A DNA stretch of 64,000 bases from Dromaius novaehollandiae (GCF_036370855.1 NC_088098.1:39311981-39375980); one strand, 5' to 3'; counted from the first letter of the stretch, positions 24,426-38,696 are shown. Numbers and translations: made by a program. Notes: generated from the sequence alone by a model not told the origin.

Positions 24426-26651
24426 GTTACATTTTTGTTCACGTTGGTGTTTGACAGGAAAGTCAGTTTTTGCCATGATACGATTTTAACCAACAGCAGT
24501 CATTGTCTGAAGGAATTTTGATTTTTTGTGTGTTGAAAAGCTGAACAATTAAACAGAAAATATTCCATTCTAAACTCTAACATTTCAGTTTAGGACTAAG
24601 TCAGTGGAGGTTTCAGATACCGTAATTTAATTGTCGTATGGGCTGATCACTCTCTCTGGATTATATCTCCTAATTATATGACGAAGGATTCCCACAGTAC
24701 ATTGCATTTTTCACCAAAAAGGAAGGTTGGATGTCCAATGGAAGATGTACTCCACACAGGGAGTTTGAGAGAAAAAAAAAAAGCAAAATACTCTTCTACC
24801 AGCCCCTCTGCTATAGCTCCCATAGAAACATCCCATAACTGGAGAGAATTGCTGTCAGCTGAAGTGGTTGTTTCTAATGCTTTCAATATGAAATTCTTCT
24901 GCTATTGTTTTGCAAATGTACGTAGTCAAATTAGTAAAGTGAGTATAAGAGCATAATGTAGCCACAGAATGATAATAACTTAGATGATGACTAAAAATTA
25001 AACTGATTGTTTTGCAAGTGCTTAAAGCCAAAACCTATATATAGAGGTCACAATTTAAAGGTTTTTTTTTCCTGAAGTGTGGACAAAACAGGAATGGTGA
25101 TGAAAATACCAACAAACCTGCTAGGATTGTAGTGCTAGTTGGTCCTGCCAGAAGCAGAAGCTTTTCTATATTTCTAGCATTTTATTTTATTTTTAGGGAA
25201 CAGCTGTACCTCTGGTCATTTCTATGTCAGATTGTACCTCATGTCATTTCTATATGAAGTGCAATTTTTTTCTTTGGATACTTTAGGAAAACATTATGAG
25301 GAGCCTGAAAATTGATTCTAAGAGCTGTGGCCAGGATGCAGCCTTACTGACGGATCATGAGCACTAACTTTCCTTGCCAGTAACTATTAAAATTTGTAAA
25401 CCAGCCTTTTAAAGAGCTTGAATTAAATGGTAATGACTCTAAGCATCTTTTTAAAGTTGGTGACAAAAATACCTGAAGTATTTTTCCTTAAGCTCCTACC
25501 ATTCTGTCTTTAATACAGTGATCAGAATAAATATTGCCAGACCTGCAGAGTCCGAGCCCAAAAGCTTGTCCATTTTTCCTAAGTGTATCAGTTGTGCTAA
25601 TAAAAGAGATTGCATCACATATCTAGTGATATAACTGTACTGACATAATAAGCACTAACAAAAGAAGTGAAATGCTGAGCTACAAACCTTATTGTCCAAG
25701 GAAAATAGCTAATGAAATGGTAAGTATTGACAATACAATGTCCAAGGAAAAAATGGCCTAAGTCCCATATTGCTTTGAAACTGTAAGCTCTTTGGTTATT
25801 TCTGAAAATTCTGATCAGAGTGGGAAGCCTAGAAAAATCATATGCTGCACCACTGACTTGCAGAATACAATTCCAGTGTTCCTGAGAGCATGCTGCTTGT
25901 ATATGTACACAGACAGAGGTAGTCACTTCCAGCTTTGAGAAATGTTGCCCCGTTTCTGGTTTGGAAGTCCTTGAAAGACAAAAAGAGGGAGCAAACAAGT
26001 GTGTGCTTTACCAGGGGTGACTCAAAAGATTAAATAGCTGCACGCTGGCCTTGTTTTCCAGGACACAAAGAAGACTGACAGCCCATGCTGACATTCAAAC
26101 CTCATGTCATTTCTGGAAGTTGCCAGTAAATTCCTGTAGAGTACAGCTTGCTCCATTAAACTCCATATGCTGAGGGTAATGGCAGCTAACAAACTGGGGA
26201 TTAAATGTACCCCTTTACTTTGGGACAATAACTCATGAATATGGGGGGATCGAGAGGCTTGTTTTTTAAACAGTTATTATGAACTATTTTTGCCTGGACA
26301 GGAGCAGGTGAGAACTTCTGAGCAAAGCAGGGAAGAGTAGGAGTTTTTCCTGGTGTCTGCAATGGTGTCATGCTTGAGACTGCAGAGCTCAGTTGCCTGC
26401 TGCCTTTCCGTGGAGCAGATCTTCATATGCTGGAGAGAAAGTGGGAAAGCTGCTCTTGACTGCTTCATGAGCGGCCTTTCTTTTCCTGCATATATTTTTC
26501 TTTTCCACTACTTGAAATTTCCTCTGTTTTGCTACCTCTTTGTTCCTTGCTATGAATAAATAAATCAATAGGTTGCTTGGAGCCTAAATATCAGCTGATT
26601 TGATGAAGACAGCTTATCTATATCTTGTCAGTACTTATTTTAATGCCACAG
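24426..26651. other. Non-coding, nothing recognised
   Basis: AT-rich sequence. The longest frame is 127 codons (25615-25998 minus) without motif. Confidence 0.55.
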
Positions 26652-26710
26652 GAAGAAAGGTGGGAGACTTGAGCAGACGAGCAATGTTCTGCGGCTGCAG
26701 CCCCATGCAG
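26652..26710 (+). other. Candidate small exon (59 nt) with a perfect donor
   Basis: The 3' edge reads CAG followed by GTAAGT, a perfect match to the vertebrate U1 donor consensus. The 5' edge follows a T-rich stretch ending ATGCCACAG. The 59 nt between are GC-richer than the surroundings and open in two of three plus-strand frames; the third has a TGA. I recognise no protein in either frame. A non-coding RNA exon or a chance pair of sites is equally possible. It lies about 12.6 kb upstream of the CpG island, so it would belong to a different or an upstream-initiated transcript. Confidence 0.22.
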
Positions 26711-28749
26711 GTAAGTGAGCTTCGATGGCCAGATGCATAGACAGCTTTTGAACAGGTATGAATGGAAAGTGGCTTGCTTTCTAGGAAACATGTTGCTACT
26801 TTACTGAACCCTGCCAAATTACATTCATCTTGAGGGCTAGGGCACATATGGGCAGTATCACAATCCTTTAACTATTGCAGAGCCCATATATAGTTTTTAC
26901 ACAGAAGCGAAAAACTTTTCTTCTTTTAATTAGCTGCATCTGTCAGGACCTGAGCTGAAGGATCTGTTTTTTTCTCTGTTATAGCCAATTCTTGCTGGAG
27001 AAATATAGGAACCTGTGCCCCTTTCCTGCCAGTTAGGGACTTTTCCATTTACTTCTAAAATAGATGCTTGCACCTTTAGAGTTACAGAACAGTCTCATTT
27101 ATAAGCCTATTTGCCAATCCATCACTGCCGTTGTCAAGTTAACTCTTTTGTGGCTGTGCCTAGAAGAGCAGGGGTTGCTCAGGCGTGAGCGTGAAGAGGA
27201 GATGTGAGTAGACACAGAGGGTTGCAATGCGAGGCTGATGCAGGAGGGACCCCACAGCCTGGTCCCAAGGACTGCCACCTCCAACAGCAGCTAACACAGA
27301 TTATGAGAGACACAGGCAAATCTTTGGGGAAGTGCTGCACTGCTTGATTCAAGTGCCACTTGAAGCAGCTCTTCAAGCCACACTTAACTCTCTTTTATCT
27401 TCTGGGAATTGCCTCATTTCCCAATCTAGTTTGGGGGGAAAGAGGAAGAAGTTCTTTCTCCTATGGCTTATCCAAAGAAGTAAAAGGTTCTCCTCTTCCT
27501 GCTTCCCAGATGGGACAGCTGAGCTGACCACATGCCTTGATTGATACCCACTCCTAATTGTCTCACGGATGAGCCAGAGAGTGACTAGAAAATATAAGAA
27601 TAACCCAGGACATTCCCAGCTGGAGGAATGACTACTTTTTGCTTCATATATATATTTTATGATGGCTCCTTTAATCTTCTGCCTTTGGAGCCTATTTCCA
27701 AAGCAAGAGGAAACATAGACTCAGCTCTGCTACAGATTTCCATCTTGCGCACATGGAGTCAAGGAGTAACTTATTCCTTCAAGGCAATGCATGTGCTGCT
27801 ATTCCATATATCATCAGTGCTTTCTCATTTCAGAAGACCCTCATTCCACCTGTCCAGACTTGCATTCTCTCTCTTAGGCAAATCATTCCTGAATCGTTTG
27901 GTGGTCTTCCACAGCTGAGAGTAAAATTGCGGAGTTGTTACTTCAGAGTAGGACAGGGTTTTGCAAATCTGCTTACCCTGAGGAGGCATAAATGAACTTG
28001 TAGAGACTTTAATACAGAAAAGCAATCATTTCTCTGTGGATCATGTTTGGAGAGAAGGGAAGGGTCCCCCAGCTTTAAGATGGTAGGCTTTTTTTTGAAA
28101 GTAGCCACTCTGTAGAAATACTGTATCTTCTCACCTTGAAGGAAAGTCTGGTACCTCCTGTTCTGTTTTTCATATCCTCATGAAGGCCCTATTGACATCA
28201 GGATATAACAGCCTACAGAGAGACTGATTAAGTGTTTAGAAAAATGAAAACCGTAAGTCTAGACTGCAGACTCTTGGATCTGGAAATCAAATGCATGCAT
28301 GGATGACTCATTCTTATTTTCCTGAAAGAAAACTGTATGCCTCCCTTTAACTAAGGTTTATGAGTAAAACCCTTCTTACTGTGTGTTCAGCATAGACTAC
28401 TTGAAAGATCTTGAAATGTGTCATGTATTGGCAATGGATCCTGAGCAATAAAATACACACAGATTCATAACCATCATCCTCTCAAACTATTTCTAGCCAA
28501 ATCTCTCTCAGAAATCAATGAAAAACCTTGACATGTCAAATAAAATAGAAATATCTTTCTTTAGCCCTTTTTGTCTTTTTGGCTTAGCTTAAAATCAGTG
28601 AGTTTTAGATGTTTATGCTGTATGAGACTTAGGACAGACTATGGGAAAAGCTATAGAATGGCTTACACCTCAAACCAACAACTGAAACAATTTTTTTACT
28701 TATGAAAGAACTTCTGGACATTTTCTGGACATTTTTTCAAATATACAAG

Positions 28750-28752
<3 letters not shown>
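26711..28752. other. Non-coding, nothing recognised
   Basis: AT-rich sequence with frames of up to 96 codons and no motif. An exact 11-bp tandem duplication (TTCTGGACATT) lies near 28712-28735. Confidence 0.55.

Positions 28753-28783
<31 letters not shown>
28753..28783 (+). repeat. Poly(T) run, 31 T
   Basis: Thirty-one uninterrupted thymines, the longest homopolymer in the window. A minus-strand retroposon tail is possible, but I cannot assign the adjoining sequence (28784 onward) to a family. Confidence 0.95.
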
Positions 28784-28785
<2 letters not shown>

Positions 28786-31700
28786 AATCACACAAGCCTG
28801 GGGTTTATGTGTTAGACTGTTTGGACGGCAAGGGGAATATTTCATTATGTCCCTTTTCAAGAACCATAAACTGCATAACCTGTCTGCCAAGTATAAGATG
28901 CAAGTACTGTGAATTTATTGTCCATTTTCTGGCTCTGGCACAGATTTGTCACATGAGCATGGGAAAGTCCCTTCATATGGTGTCTCTCTTCATCTTCATT
29001 GTATGTCTGTACAACCCATTTGGATAGCAAAATTTCTAAGGGAGTGTCTCTTGCTTACAATGAGTGTCCACTCCAGCTCCCCAGTGTTAGCTGAAGTTCA
29101 ACTGATGTAACACAAATTATGTAAATAAATCATACATTAAAATAATATATCACAATAATGTACATATTATATAAGCATTCATGTAACTGTTATTTCATTC
29201 CTCAAGTACACTCCAAACAATCTGATAACTTGGTCTGTAGGTATGGATTTTTCACCAGTGATAAAAACATTAATTTAGGGATATACATTTATAAGCAATT
29301 TACCCAACATTATGGAAAGTTACTTTCTCACTATAGGTTTCTATCCTTTCTTGCCTCCCGTACTGACTTTTGCTGCTCTGGAAAACATCTTCCCCTGTTC
29401 TCAATGCCTTTTTCACAGTCAGTCACAGCTTGAGTCTACTGCAGACTTCTTGGTTGTCAGTCAAATTCTACCATAGCATATGGCCTAGGGTTTGTTTTTT
29501 GTTTTTTTTTTTTTTTTTCCTGTGGAAGATGTGGCTAATACTGCCACTGTGGCTCTGGACATTGATGCTTCTTCCATTATGTTGGTAAGATAATGGGATA
29601 ATGTATGGAATAATGGATGATGGGACTCTGTTAAGGCAGAAATTTTTATTGGTAACATATTCATAGGTAATGCCTTAAGTAACATAATCCAGTATTAGGG
29701 AAGCCTTTGACTACCAGAACAGAGGCCATGACTTAGGCTCTATATGGAATAAAGAGGGAAGACAAAGTGCTGATCACTATAGTATTGATCAGCATATGAT
29801 GATCTTTATTGCTGAGCAAAAGACTGGTGCATATTGTGCTGGTCAGAGTTCATGAAACTCAAGTTCCAGTAGTCAAAGATGTAGGAAGTAATGATGTCCA
29901 TCTGACAGTTGTCAGGTGTAGGTCTAATTGGCTGGTCCAAGTCATTCTGGTTAATTGAAGACAGAAATGTATAAATTTTTCTGTAACAGGCATATGGGCA
30001 TCCAAAACCAACAAGAAGTGAAAAAACTCAAGAATGAGGCATAGTTTAACAATTTAAAAATTTATGCCTTTGAAAGAGGAGGAAAATTCTTAAACATGCT
30101 TTCCTCTTCACAGAAATGACTGCTCTGTTTTGTCTGGATTCACCCTAATAATAATATTTTTTCATCTTAATATTGCTTTCAGCAGGAGACTGGAAAGGCA
30201 GCACTGATCTCCATGGGATACAGAGGAGATGTGGAACTGAAAACCACTGTATGCTTCAGGTGCTCTCACATAGGTTGTCTCATAGCTCCCCCCCCCCACC
30301 CCCACCCCGTCCCTGAATTGGATTTGGGACTTCACATGGTTCCTGAAAGTGGAATCAAAATACTGAAAGTTTGGTTGAAAATAGAAAGGTCTGGGAACAG
30401 ACATAGCATCGTAATATGGCAGCAGTTTTCAGGTAATGGCCTGTAATAGAGCAGTCATACCCACCTGCTCCACCATCTGTAAGTACTGCAGGTAATTGCA
30501 TGGTCCTCCTGCTCTGTCGTACAGGTTGGCACAGAACAGGTCCTTCTGCCGCTGTGGCCACTATTTGCAGGGCCACATTAGGGGTTTGGAGGTATGCCTT
30601 CAAGCTACTAAAGTTGAGTTCTGGCCCCTTCTGCTCCTTGGACAGAGGAGTGTTCTGTAAGGCACACATGGGCAGAGATCTGGAGGTAGAAGAGCTTCCC
30701 CAGAACAGCCTTCAAAATGTAGTCTCAGAGGAAGAACTTGAGCCACCTAAGAGCATTTTCTGTTCATTTCTGCATGCTTTGGGGGAGGGCAGTGTGTATC
30801 ATTAGCAGTATCAAATGGGCATTTTCCCTCCTCAGCAGGCAGAAGATCAAACGTTTATGTCTGTACTATACTTTAGATAGAGAGGGACCCATAGTGTAGC
30901 CCATCAAAGGTGTCTGAGGGAAGGTTCCTAGACATCTTGCAAAAAACTGAAAAGATTCTTGGTCCTAATGCCAATATAATTCCTTGTTATGACCAGATTT
31001 TGTCCTAAGCTGTTGTTCTGGATCACCTTTCTTTGATTGATCTTGGACAAGCGATGAGGAAGTGATAATTGTTCTTCGTTTGGATTGATGCTAACATGGT
31101 CTTCCAGAATATGCAGTTTATTACTATTTGTATCTTCTTTTTATTGGTCCATCAGATTGAGGCTATCTATGGTTGGAAATGAAAAATCATTTTCCTGCTT
31201 TGCATTACCACTGCATCCTCAGCTTTGAGAAGATTCTCTCCCTTTCATGTTTAGAGCTGGTATTGCATTTTCTACTTCATTCATTCTTAAAAGACCAGAA
31301 GCTTTTTTTCTCTCTCTCTCTCCTTTCTAATTTACTTATAAAACACAGTAATTAACCAGCTACATTTGGTTGGTTGAAGGTTATGTACATTATTTATTTA
31401 GCTGGAGGTTTATCTGGCTTTCAGAATAATTCACTGGAGAGATCACAATTTGATAACAATACTGGTCAACCAATGTGACCTACAACAGGACCACCTGTGG
31501 TGGACCTTATGATCCAGCCTCTAGCTCTTATTCCTTCCAGCCTCTAGCTCTTATTCCTGCCTTTTCAGGCATGACTTTATATACTGTGGCACCTCAGGCA
31601 CATAGTATGTAGTTTCTGTAAAGCCTTCAAGAGACTGGCAGTATGATTCAGAAAATGCTGATATAGAAGATATGACTCAGAGATGCCCATGTTACCTCTT

Positions 31701-32040
31701 CTTCTAAGGTTTCCAAGGCTGTAAACAAGGGAGGACTGGAATGACCAAACAATCAATTTATAGAACACTGAAAAGGTCAGGATACTGTAATATGCAGTGT
31801 TGCACTGAATATATGAGAGATTAAAATTCAGATGCTTCATTCCTATGAAAATAATTGCAGTGGCACAAATACAAAAGTACAGACTTCCACCCTGGTGGCA
31901 ATTACACAAACAAATGCATCTATTCCAATTACATTCTGAGGGAGAAATTCTCATGTGAGGCTCTTTGGAGGCTGTATTAAGCTGTTTAGCTGTTCAGCTT
32001 GAGCACAAGAACTCAACTTGGTAACAGTTTGGGCTGGAGA
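28784..32040. other. Non-coding with several simple repeats
   Basis: No gene recognised. Contains T-rich 29491-29518, C-rich 30288-30308, a TC-rich stretch at 31303-31327, and a 23-bp tandem duplication at 31513-31558 listed separately. Confidence 0.55.
31513..31558. repeat. Two tandem copies of a 23-bp unit
   Basis: The word TCCAGCCTCTAGCTCTTATT is repeated head to tail with a 23-bp period and no mismatch. The clean state suggests a recent duplication by replication slippage. Confidence 0.9.
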
Positions 32041-32183
32041 TCCTTCCTTCCTTCCCCCCTTCCTTCCCTCCTTCCTTCCTTTCCTCCTTCTTCCTTCCCT
32101 CCTTCCCTCCTTCCTTCCTTGCCTCTTTCCTTCCTTCCTTCCCTCCTTCCTTCCTTCCTTCCCTCCTTTCTTCCTTCCTTCTC
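32041..32183 (+). repeat. 143-base CCTT-type polypyrimidine tract
   Basis: An uninterrupted C/T stretch built on TTCC units, with a single purine (G at 32121). The strand asymmetry is extreme: the minus strand is nearly pure G/A, and its open frames read as Lys-Glu-Gly-Arg repeats that should not be called genes. Tracts of this kind can form triplex (H-DNA) structures. Confidence 0.97.
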
Positions 32184-35100
32184 ACAAATGATATGATGAT
32201 GATAAAACACTGCTGGTCAGATTAGCCTCTGTTAACCTATTATTTTCAGGAGATGATGTGACAATGTCAGGAGACTCTGTTAGCATTTTTTTCCACCCTA
32301 TCTTCCTTCTCTCCTTTCTGCTCTTCGGTTTGTGCTTCCATTGTTCATTAGTTGTCTGGGGTGAGAAATTCTGCCACTATTGGCTTTATTTTGACTAATT
32401 CTTCCTCTTTACTTTGGTATACAGATGCCCAGAAAGTTAGAAAGAAGCCATTTTGATATAAGAAGACTGGGCTTCTCAAAATTATGCCTATCATCTAATT
32501 TTAAAATAATGGACCCTCCTAAATCACACAGAAGCTTTTGTGAAAAAGCCTTTCCTCACAGGTCATGACTTCTAAATCTCTGGTCATTGTTGTATCTCTT
32601 AGTAACTCTACGTGCTCTGCATTGTTTCTGAAATCAGTGCCCAAATCTGGACCCAGTGGTATAGCCAAGGATACAGCAGTAACACATGGAGCAGAAAGAC
32701 TATTTCATGCATCTTACAGAAAATACTCTTGTCCATACAACTCTCTCAGTATTCACTCATACTAAGCACTTAAAACCACAATTTTTGCTGCTATATGCAG
32801 CAAAAGGAAGTACATAAAACCATGTCCATGTCTCCCCAAGATATTCTCTGATATCCATGAAAGACTGGTGAATTTCACAGAAACATATTTATATCTTCCA
32901 GGCAGATCCAGTTATAAGAAAAAAACCTGTTTGCCTATGAAAACTCTGTTGTCAGTAAGAAAGCTACAGCCGCCCTTTTCTAATGTATACAAGCTTTTAT
33001 TTAAGCATTGCAAAATCACTCTTCAGGGTATTTTTGCTCTGTGTTATGAGAACCTAACTTTTATAAAGCCTTCTGATTGCTATATTTGTGGTATAACTGT
33101 TTTGCAGTGTTACTTAACCTTAAATAATTTCACTTTCCTTCTGTTTTATAAGATTTTTTTTGTAATTGGAGACAAAGTAAACTAGAGAGTATTTTCTGCA
33201 CCATCTGAGTTTGAAAGTAACAGCATGAAGTCAGAGAGGGCTATTCAGCAGCCAATTTGTATCCCCAGTTGGGTATCCCTTCAGTTGAATATAGCTAGTA
33301 TAAAAAATACAGGGTCTGGGGCTGATGGAAACAGCAAAAACAAAAAAGTGAATTTTCTAGAAATACCAAAACCATAAAAAGATTTGAGCATGCTATTAAA
33401 GAAGCTGTGAATTTAACTCAGGGGACTGGAGAGCTTTCCCCTTCTTCAGACTCAGGTTGCAGTTGCTGATACAAGTGGAAATGTATGTTTCACTCACTTT
33501 TTCTCATAAAAAGCCTGGTTTTCAGCACTCCTAATATTGCCCATTTCTGACCATTTGGGTTGCTGTTTTACAGCCACAATATAATAAAAACAAAATTGCT
33601 GAAAATTTAAGCTATATGTGAAAATGAGACTACAGAAAACAATGCTACTTTGCCCATGTTAAAATTTGTTCTGCTCTTTTCTTTGAAGAAGTCTAGCTTT
33701 GGAGCAGGTATTTGAAAACTAGTAGCAAAGTAATCTTTGCATCAGAAAGGCCTTTCACCATTTCATAGAAACCTGTCCAGTTTTGGCCATCTTATAAGCC
33801 CTTGAAAAATTCCAAGTCACAGCTGTTCGATAGACTGTCTTTGATGTTAACAGGTTAAAGAGTAAGGGCACTGAAGGCTCTGTCTTCACTGAGAAAACCC
33901 TCCCACATTTGTTCAAGCTCATAGACTCTGAAAAAATCACGTTTGCACAGATGCTTTAGGGATGTCTAGGTTTTAGCAGCTCTACTTTCCAAAGGCTCAG
34001 TGTCCTCGGAGCACTCCTGAGCACCTCACGCCTGTGCCAGCCCTACGGGGGAACCAGGACATGATCCCCTTCCACAGGGCTCCAAGTGCATGGTTGCCTT
34101 TCACCAAAACTGCGGCTCCACTCCAAGGTGATGCCAATGTTGGAAAACAAGGAGGAAGCCTTTCTCTCTTGTGTTCTTAGTAATTCCCTTGCTGCCAGTT
34201 ATCCCCACGTTGCCTGTCCTGAAGAGAAATAAATCTGTATTTATGAAATTTTGCTGCCTACAGCAATGAGGGCCATAGAAATAAGTAATTTTGCCTGCAG
34301 AGTAGGATATATGCAGTATAAGACTGTATTGTGAGCAATTAGGACAAAACATTATTGAAGACATGCTCATTAAGTGAGCATTATCCATTAAGTACACCAA
34401 ATCTAATGAATTCATTTAAGAGTGTGCCTTGGTATGCAGGGCCAAATTAAAATGGGTAGGCAACTTTAATTGTGCCATTTCCTAATTTTGGAGTTCTTAA
34501 CTTTGTACTGTTCAGCATGTGTGTATGTAAGAATGCAATTACATGTAAACAGAGGATCAACATACCTGATTTGCTTCCAGTGAGGATTACTACCTTTTGG
34601 AGATGTTATCTTGAGCTTTAAAGAAAGAACATGCATCCTGCAGCTCTCATGGAGAAGTAAGTTGGTAAGACATGCCAATTTGACCAAGAGATTCCCAGAA
34701 TACAGAAGCTGTATCAGCATGCTAATAAACATCCAGAGAGACTATTTTATTTTTTTCAATGGGAAACACAATTTCTCTACTTCCCCTCCACACCACCCAT
34801 GCAGCAGTCATGTTTGTCCATACCCGGGGTCACAGCAAAAGAGTGCAACTCATTTACCAGGTCATATCTTCTTTTGTGAAGAGATGTCCCCTGTCACACA
34901 ACCCAACACTGGCAGCTAGTTTCTCCAAAGAGGGTGTGCTTATGCCCAGGTTTGTATGTGTTCTTGTAAAGAAATAATATATGATCATACTAGTGAAAGG
35001 TGATTCCAAAATCAGGCAGATGAATGGACAGTGTTTCCCTTCGGGAAATACAGCCACAAAATCAGTGACATTTGTAACAGCAGTGTTTCAGCAGACTTCA

Positions 35101-38100
35101 GCCCCACTTACTCATTTATGATAAAGTGCAGAAAATTTTCCTCTTAAAAGAGGCAGTGATGCTGAAAGGAGGTGGCTGTCAAAGCCTGGAAAGTGAACAG
35201 TGCTTACCAAATAGCTGCACTTAAATGAGAGAGGGGTAAGACAATCCAAACAGCAACAGATGATCTAAAATGGCTTATTGAGCAACCCCCTAGTCTTCAT
35301 TTTCCTGAGGAAGACAGGAACTTGCTATTCTTGATAAACAGACCTATTTTTTTTTTAAGTATTTAGGTTTTTCCCTGAAGTGTGTTCAGTGTGCTACTTC
35401 TAAGCATACTGTGCTGCCCATGGTTTTGCAATGTACATAGAACATCACTCGTGGGGCAAGAAGCTACTCTCAGCTCAGTATTCCTCCTCTTGCTGTGGAC
35501 GTATTCCCACAGGAAGCTCCCAGGGATTGCAGTTCAGAGCCTGGACTAGTGATTTTGGAGCGCAGTTGCTTGCTGCACCCTGGTAACTATCTGGCAGCTC
35601 CCATCAATGTCGGCCATGGCCCCACAAGTCAAGGACTAGGGCATCGTGCTGCTGCTCCAGCACGTTGCTCTCCATGGCCAGTGGTCTCTGCCAGGGTGAG
35701 AAACTGGAAAAGGAGAGGGAGCCTCTCAGCTGATGGCCAGAGAAGAGAGAGTGCTGTGAACATGCCTGAGAAAAGGTGAATGGGCAGGAAATGGGTACCA
35801 GTGTTCAGGATTTAAGAACAGCCACAGCAGACAGCTTAGGGAAGTTAAAATGAAAGAGGAAAGGTGCCTGTGGACTTCTGGTATCTGCAGACATAGGATG
35901 GAGTTTTGTAAGTGGCAGCTGCTTGTCCCATTCTGTCTCTTTGTAGACTTAAACCACAAAGCACCGAAAGGTTCACTATCTACATGTGAAATTCCTAATC
36001 CATCTTCATTTAAATTCTTTTTCAGATATTAAGATATAATTTTCCATTTGGACATATATGTGTTGTATCAGGTTACAGTACTTTCCATGGTGAGTAAGAA
36101 AGATGTTCGCATTTTATTTTATACCATTGAGTACACAGAATATACAGCAGTCTGAGTTAATGTATTGAGAGAAACATTAGTGATTGGAATTTTCAAGCTT
36201 TTAACATTTCAGTAACAGTAAACTTTTAATACAGCATACTTTTTGGATGAAGAAGCACACTTCTACTATTAGTTGACTCAAGAGTCTTATAAACAGGGTT
36301 TTGTCTGAGATGAGGATTTAGCATACAAAAGGTGCTAATGTATGTGAATGGCAATGTTGTATAATTCTTTATGGCTGGTAGGAGACTCCTTTAGTCTTTG
36401 TGGCAAGGTCACATGTCATATGGTGATGTCATTTTGAAAGGACTGAAAGTACATGGTCCACAGGGATAATATATTAGCTCGCCTTTGTATGCTTTTCATT
36501 GTTTTGTCATTCCACTTACATGAGCGTATGTTAGCTAAGATAATTGATCTCATTTAAATACACAAGCCAAGATACAGCAATTTCAAATTGATGCATCGCT
36601 GCAGTTATCCTAAGTATCACTGAAATAAATTTACATTTAACCTCATCCTTTCCATTAAATGTACTTGTTTATATCTCATGAAGAGGTAAATTACAATATA
36701 ACTAGTATTTTTCTTTTCAAAATTTTACAGATTAGTTCACAGACACCTTGAAAATACTTACAATAAAACTTTTCATAAACTTTGTTAAAGAAGGAACCAC
36801 AAAGTACACTATGTTAGAGGTATAACTATGCAGTGCTTAGTATTGCCTCTTTAATTTTTCTACTATGCTTTATTAGTCACATGCTGGATATTTGCAATAA
36901 ATGGAAAAATAGAGAATTAATTAGATATCTTCTCCGCAAAACTGTGCAAATCATTGCAGAAAACTCTTGCTAATAAGTAAACTGTCTCCAGATACTTTCT
37001 CTGATCTGGAATATTGCTTTCTAGAGGGCTTCAAATGGTTACTCTTGTACTATCTCCTAGAACTGCTTGAGGCATAAGACAAAGTGTTGAGCCTAAGAAA
37101 CAGTAAAATATGCTATCCAGGAGAAAAGTATATTTGCAAAACTTTTTTGAAAAAACAACAATTACAGATTAGTTGTGGACAAAAAGGAGGTGGGAGAATT
37201 GTGTGTGCTGCCATCTGTTTGGATACAGCGGATCAGTGCACTGCACTGACAAAGTGCGCTAAACAGATGCAGCTAGACCACTAAGTCTGATCTTTGTACT
37301 GACGTAATGAAATTACTCCACATCATGGCGAAAAATGTTACGCTAACAAAACTGTAATTCTGTCAATATAAACTGCATCTACACTACAGTCCTCTGCTAG
37401 CACATCTCTACCAGATAAAAATTACACCTCTAACCCAATTAACCTTTCAGAAAGAAGTCCCATAGCATAGACACTACCTGGGTAACTCACTGTTCTGTGC
37501 CTTTGACACACTTGAAGATATAACCTTGGAGTTGTCCAAAGTGTGTGGATCATCATTTCTAAAAGACCTGGAATCTCCTCTCACAGATCTATTATTTTGT
37601 TATTAAAATGTGAGGATAGTCAGCTTCCCTCTTATCCTGTACCTTTAAGAAAAGGCAGCCTTCATTACCCCATTATGTTTTATTGTGCTTTGTAAACTAT
37701 GGGCAAAATTTATTTTATTTTGGTAGGGTAACTGGTATACTGCAAGTGATGGAGAAATCTGGAAAACTGGGCAGTTGGAGAATATGACCATCTACTGCCC
37801 TTTGTTTAGCCCTTTTAAATAGCCTTTGTTATTTCTTAATATTAAGCTCCTGCTAGACTGCTAGCTGTCATATTTTTTACGCCTCTTGTTTTCTTAAATG
37901 GAAATGGCTAGCTGAAATGCCAGGAGTTATTTGGAATAGGCAAATACCGCACAACTCAGTAGGAGGGGGTTTTGTTTCTTTTGTTTGTTTTTTGTCCTGC
38001 ATCAAAACATAGCTCCATTAGCTAATTCCCCCACCTCAAACCCCACTAACAATTTAGGATCTGCTGGAAAATACAGCTTTAACTGCAGCTACGCTGACTA

Positions 38101-38676
38101 GTACTGTTGAGTATCCTATGCAAAATAAACAGCTTTGAGGCCTAGCTGGCTGTGATAGGCTGTAAGGGGAAGGTTTTTCAAAGACACTCAGGTGTCATGG
38201 GGGCTATTAACTGCAAATCATCTTCCCTAAATGTATCACTAGCAATGTGTTCTTTCTTCTCTAGCTCTTACAGGAAAAAAGGAGAGAAGAAATTCACATT
38301 TTTACCCAGTGGGAGGTATTCTGGCTTGTATACTTGGACAATCTTTCAGACCTGTGACTTTGGTGTTACTCATAGGTCTTTCTCTTTCTTCTCTCCTTCC
38401 CAGTCTTGCCCTCCTTTTCTTCCTACGTGTATATAAGGCAATCACTTGAAGTTTTTTTTCTCAGTTTCCCTTTCTTGGGAGTTGGATCACATAAGGTGCT
38501 GCCTGCAACAACAGAGCAGTGATGGGACTTTCGTGTGCCCTGCAGCCAGGCATTTTTCAGAGCTGGAATAACTTAGAAACCACTTCCTCTATCACCAAAA
38601 CCTATGGAGTATATTTACTGTGGGTGAAAACTGCCCCTTTGGTAGCTGAGACAGAAACAGCAGTGGACCTGCCGCT
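32184..38676. other. Non-coding, nothing recognised
   Basis: AT-rich sequence, especially 36000-37000, with many short homopolymers. Frames reach 105 codons (32868-33185 plus) with no motif. GC content begins to rise only near 38500, ahead of the CpG island. Confidence 0.55.
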
Positions 38677-38678
38677 GC

Positions 38679-38696
38679 GGGGCGGGGGAGGGGGGG
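38679..38696 (+). other. Predicted G-quadruplex motif
   Basis: Runs of 4, 5 and 7 G are separated by single bases (C, then A). The 7-G run can supply two tracts, so four G-tracts with very short loops are available. The motif lies about 0.6 kb upstream of the CpG island. Confidence 0.7.

Noticed and set aside
31994..32210. Minus-strand frames encoding Lys-Glu-Gly-Arg repeats and plus-strand Pro-Ser-Leu repeats
   Set aside because: Translations of the CCTT pyrimidine tract.
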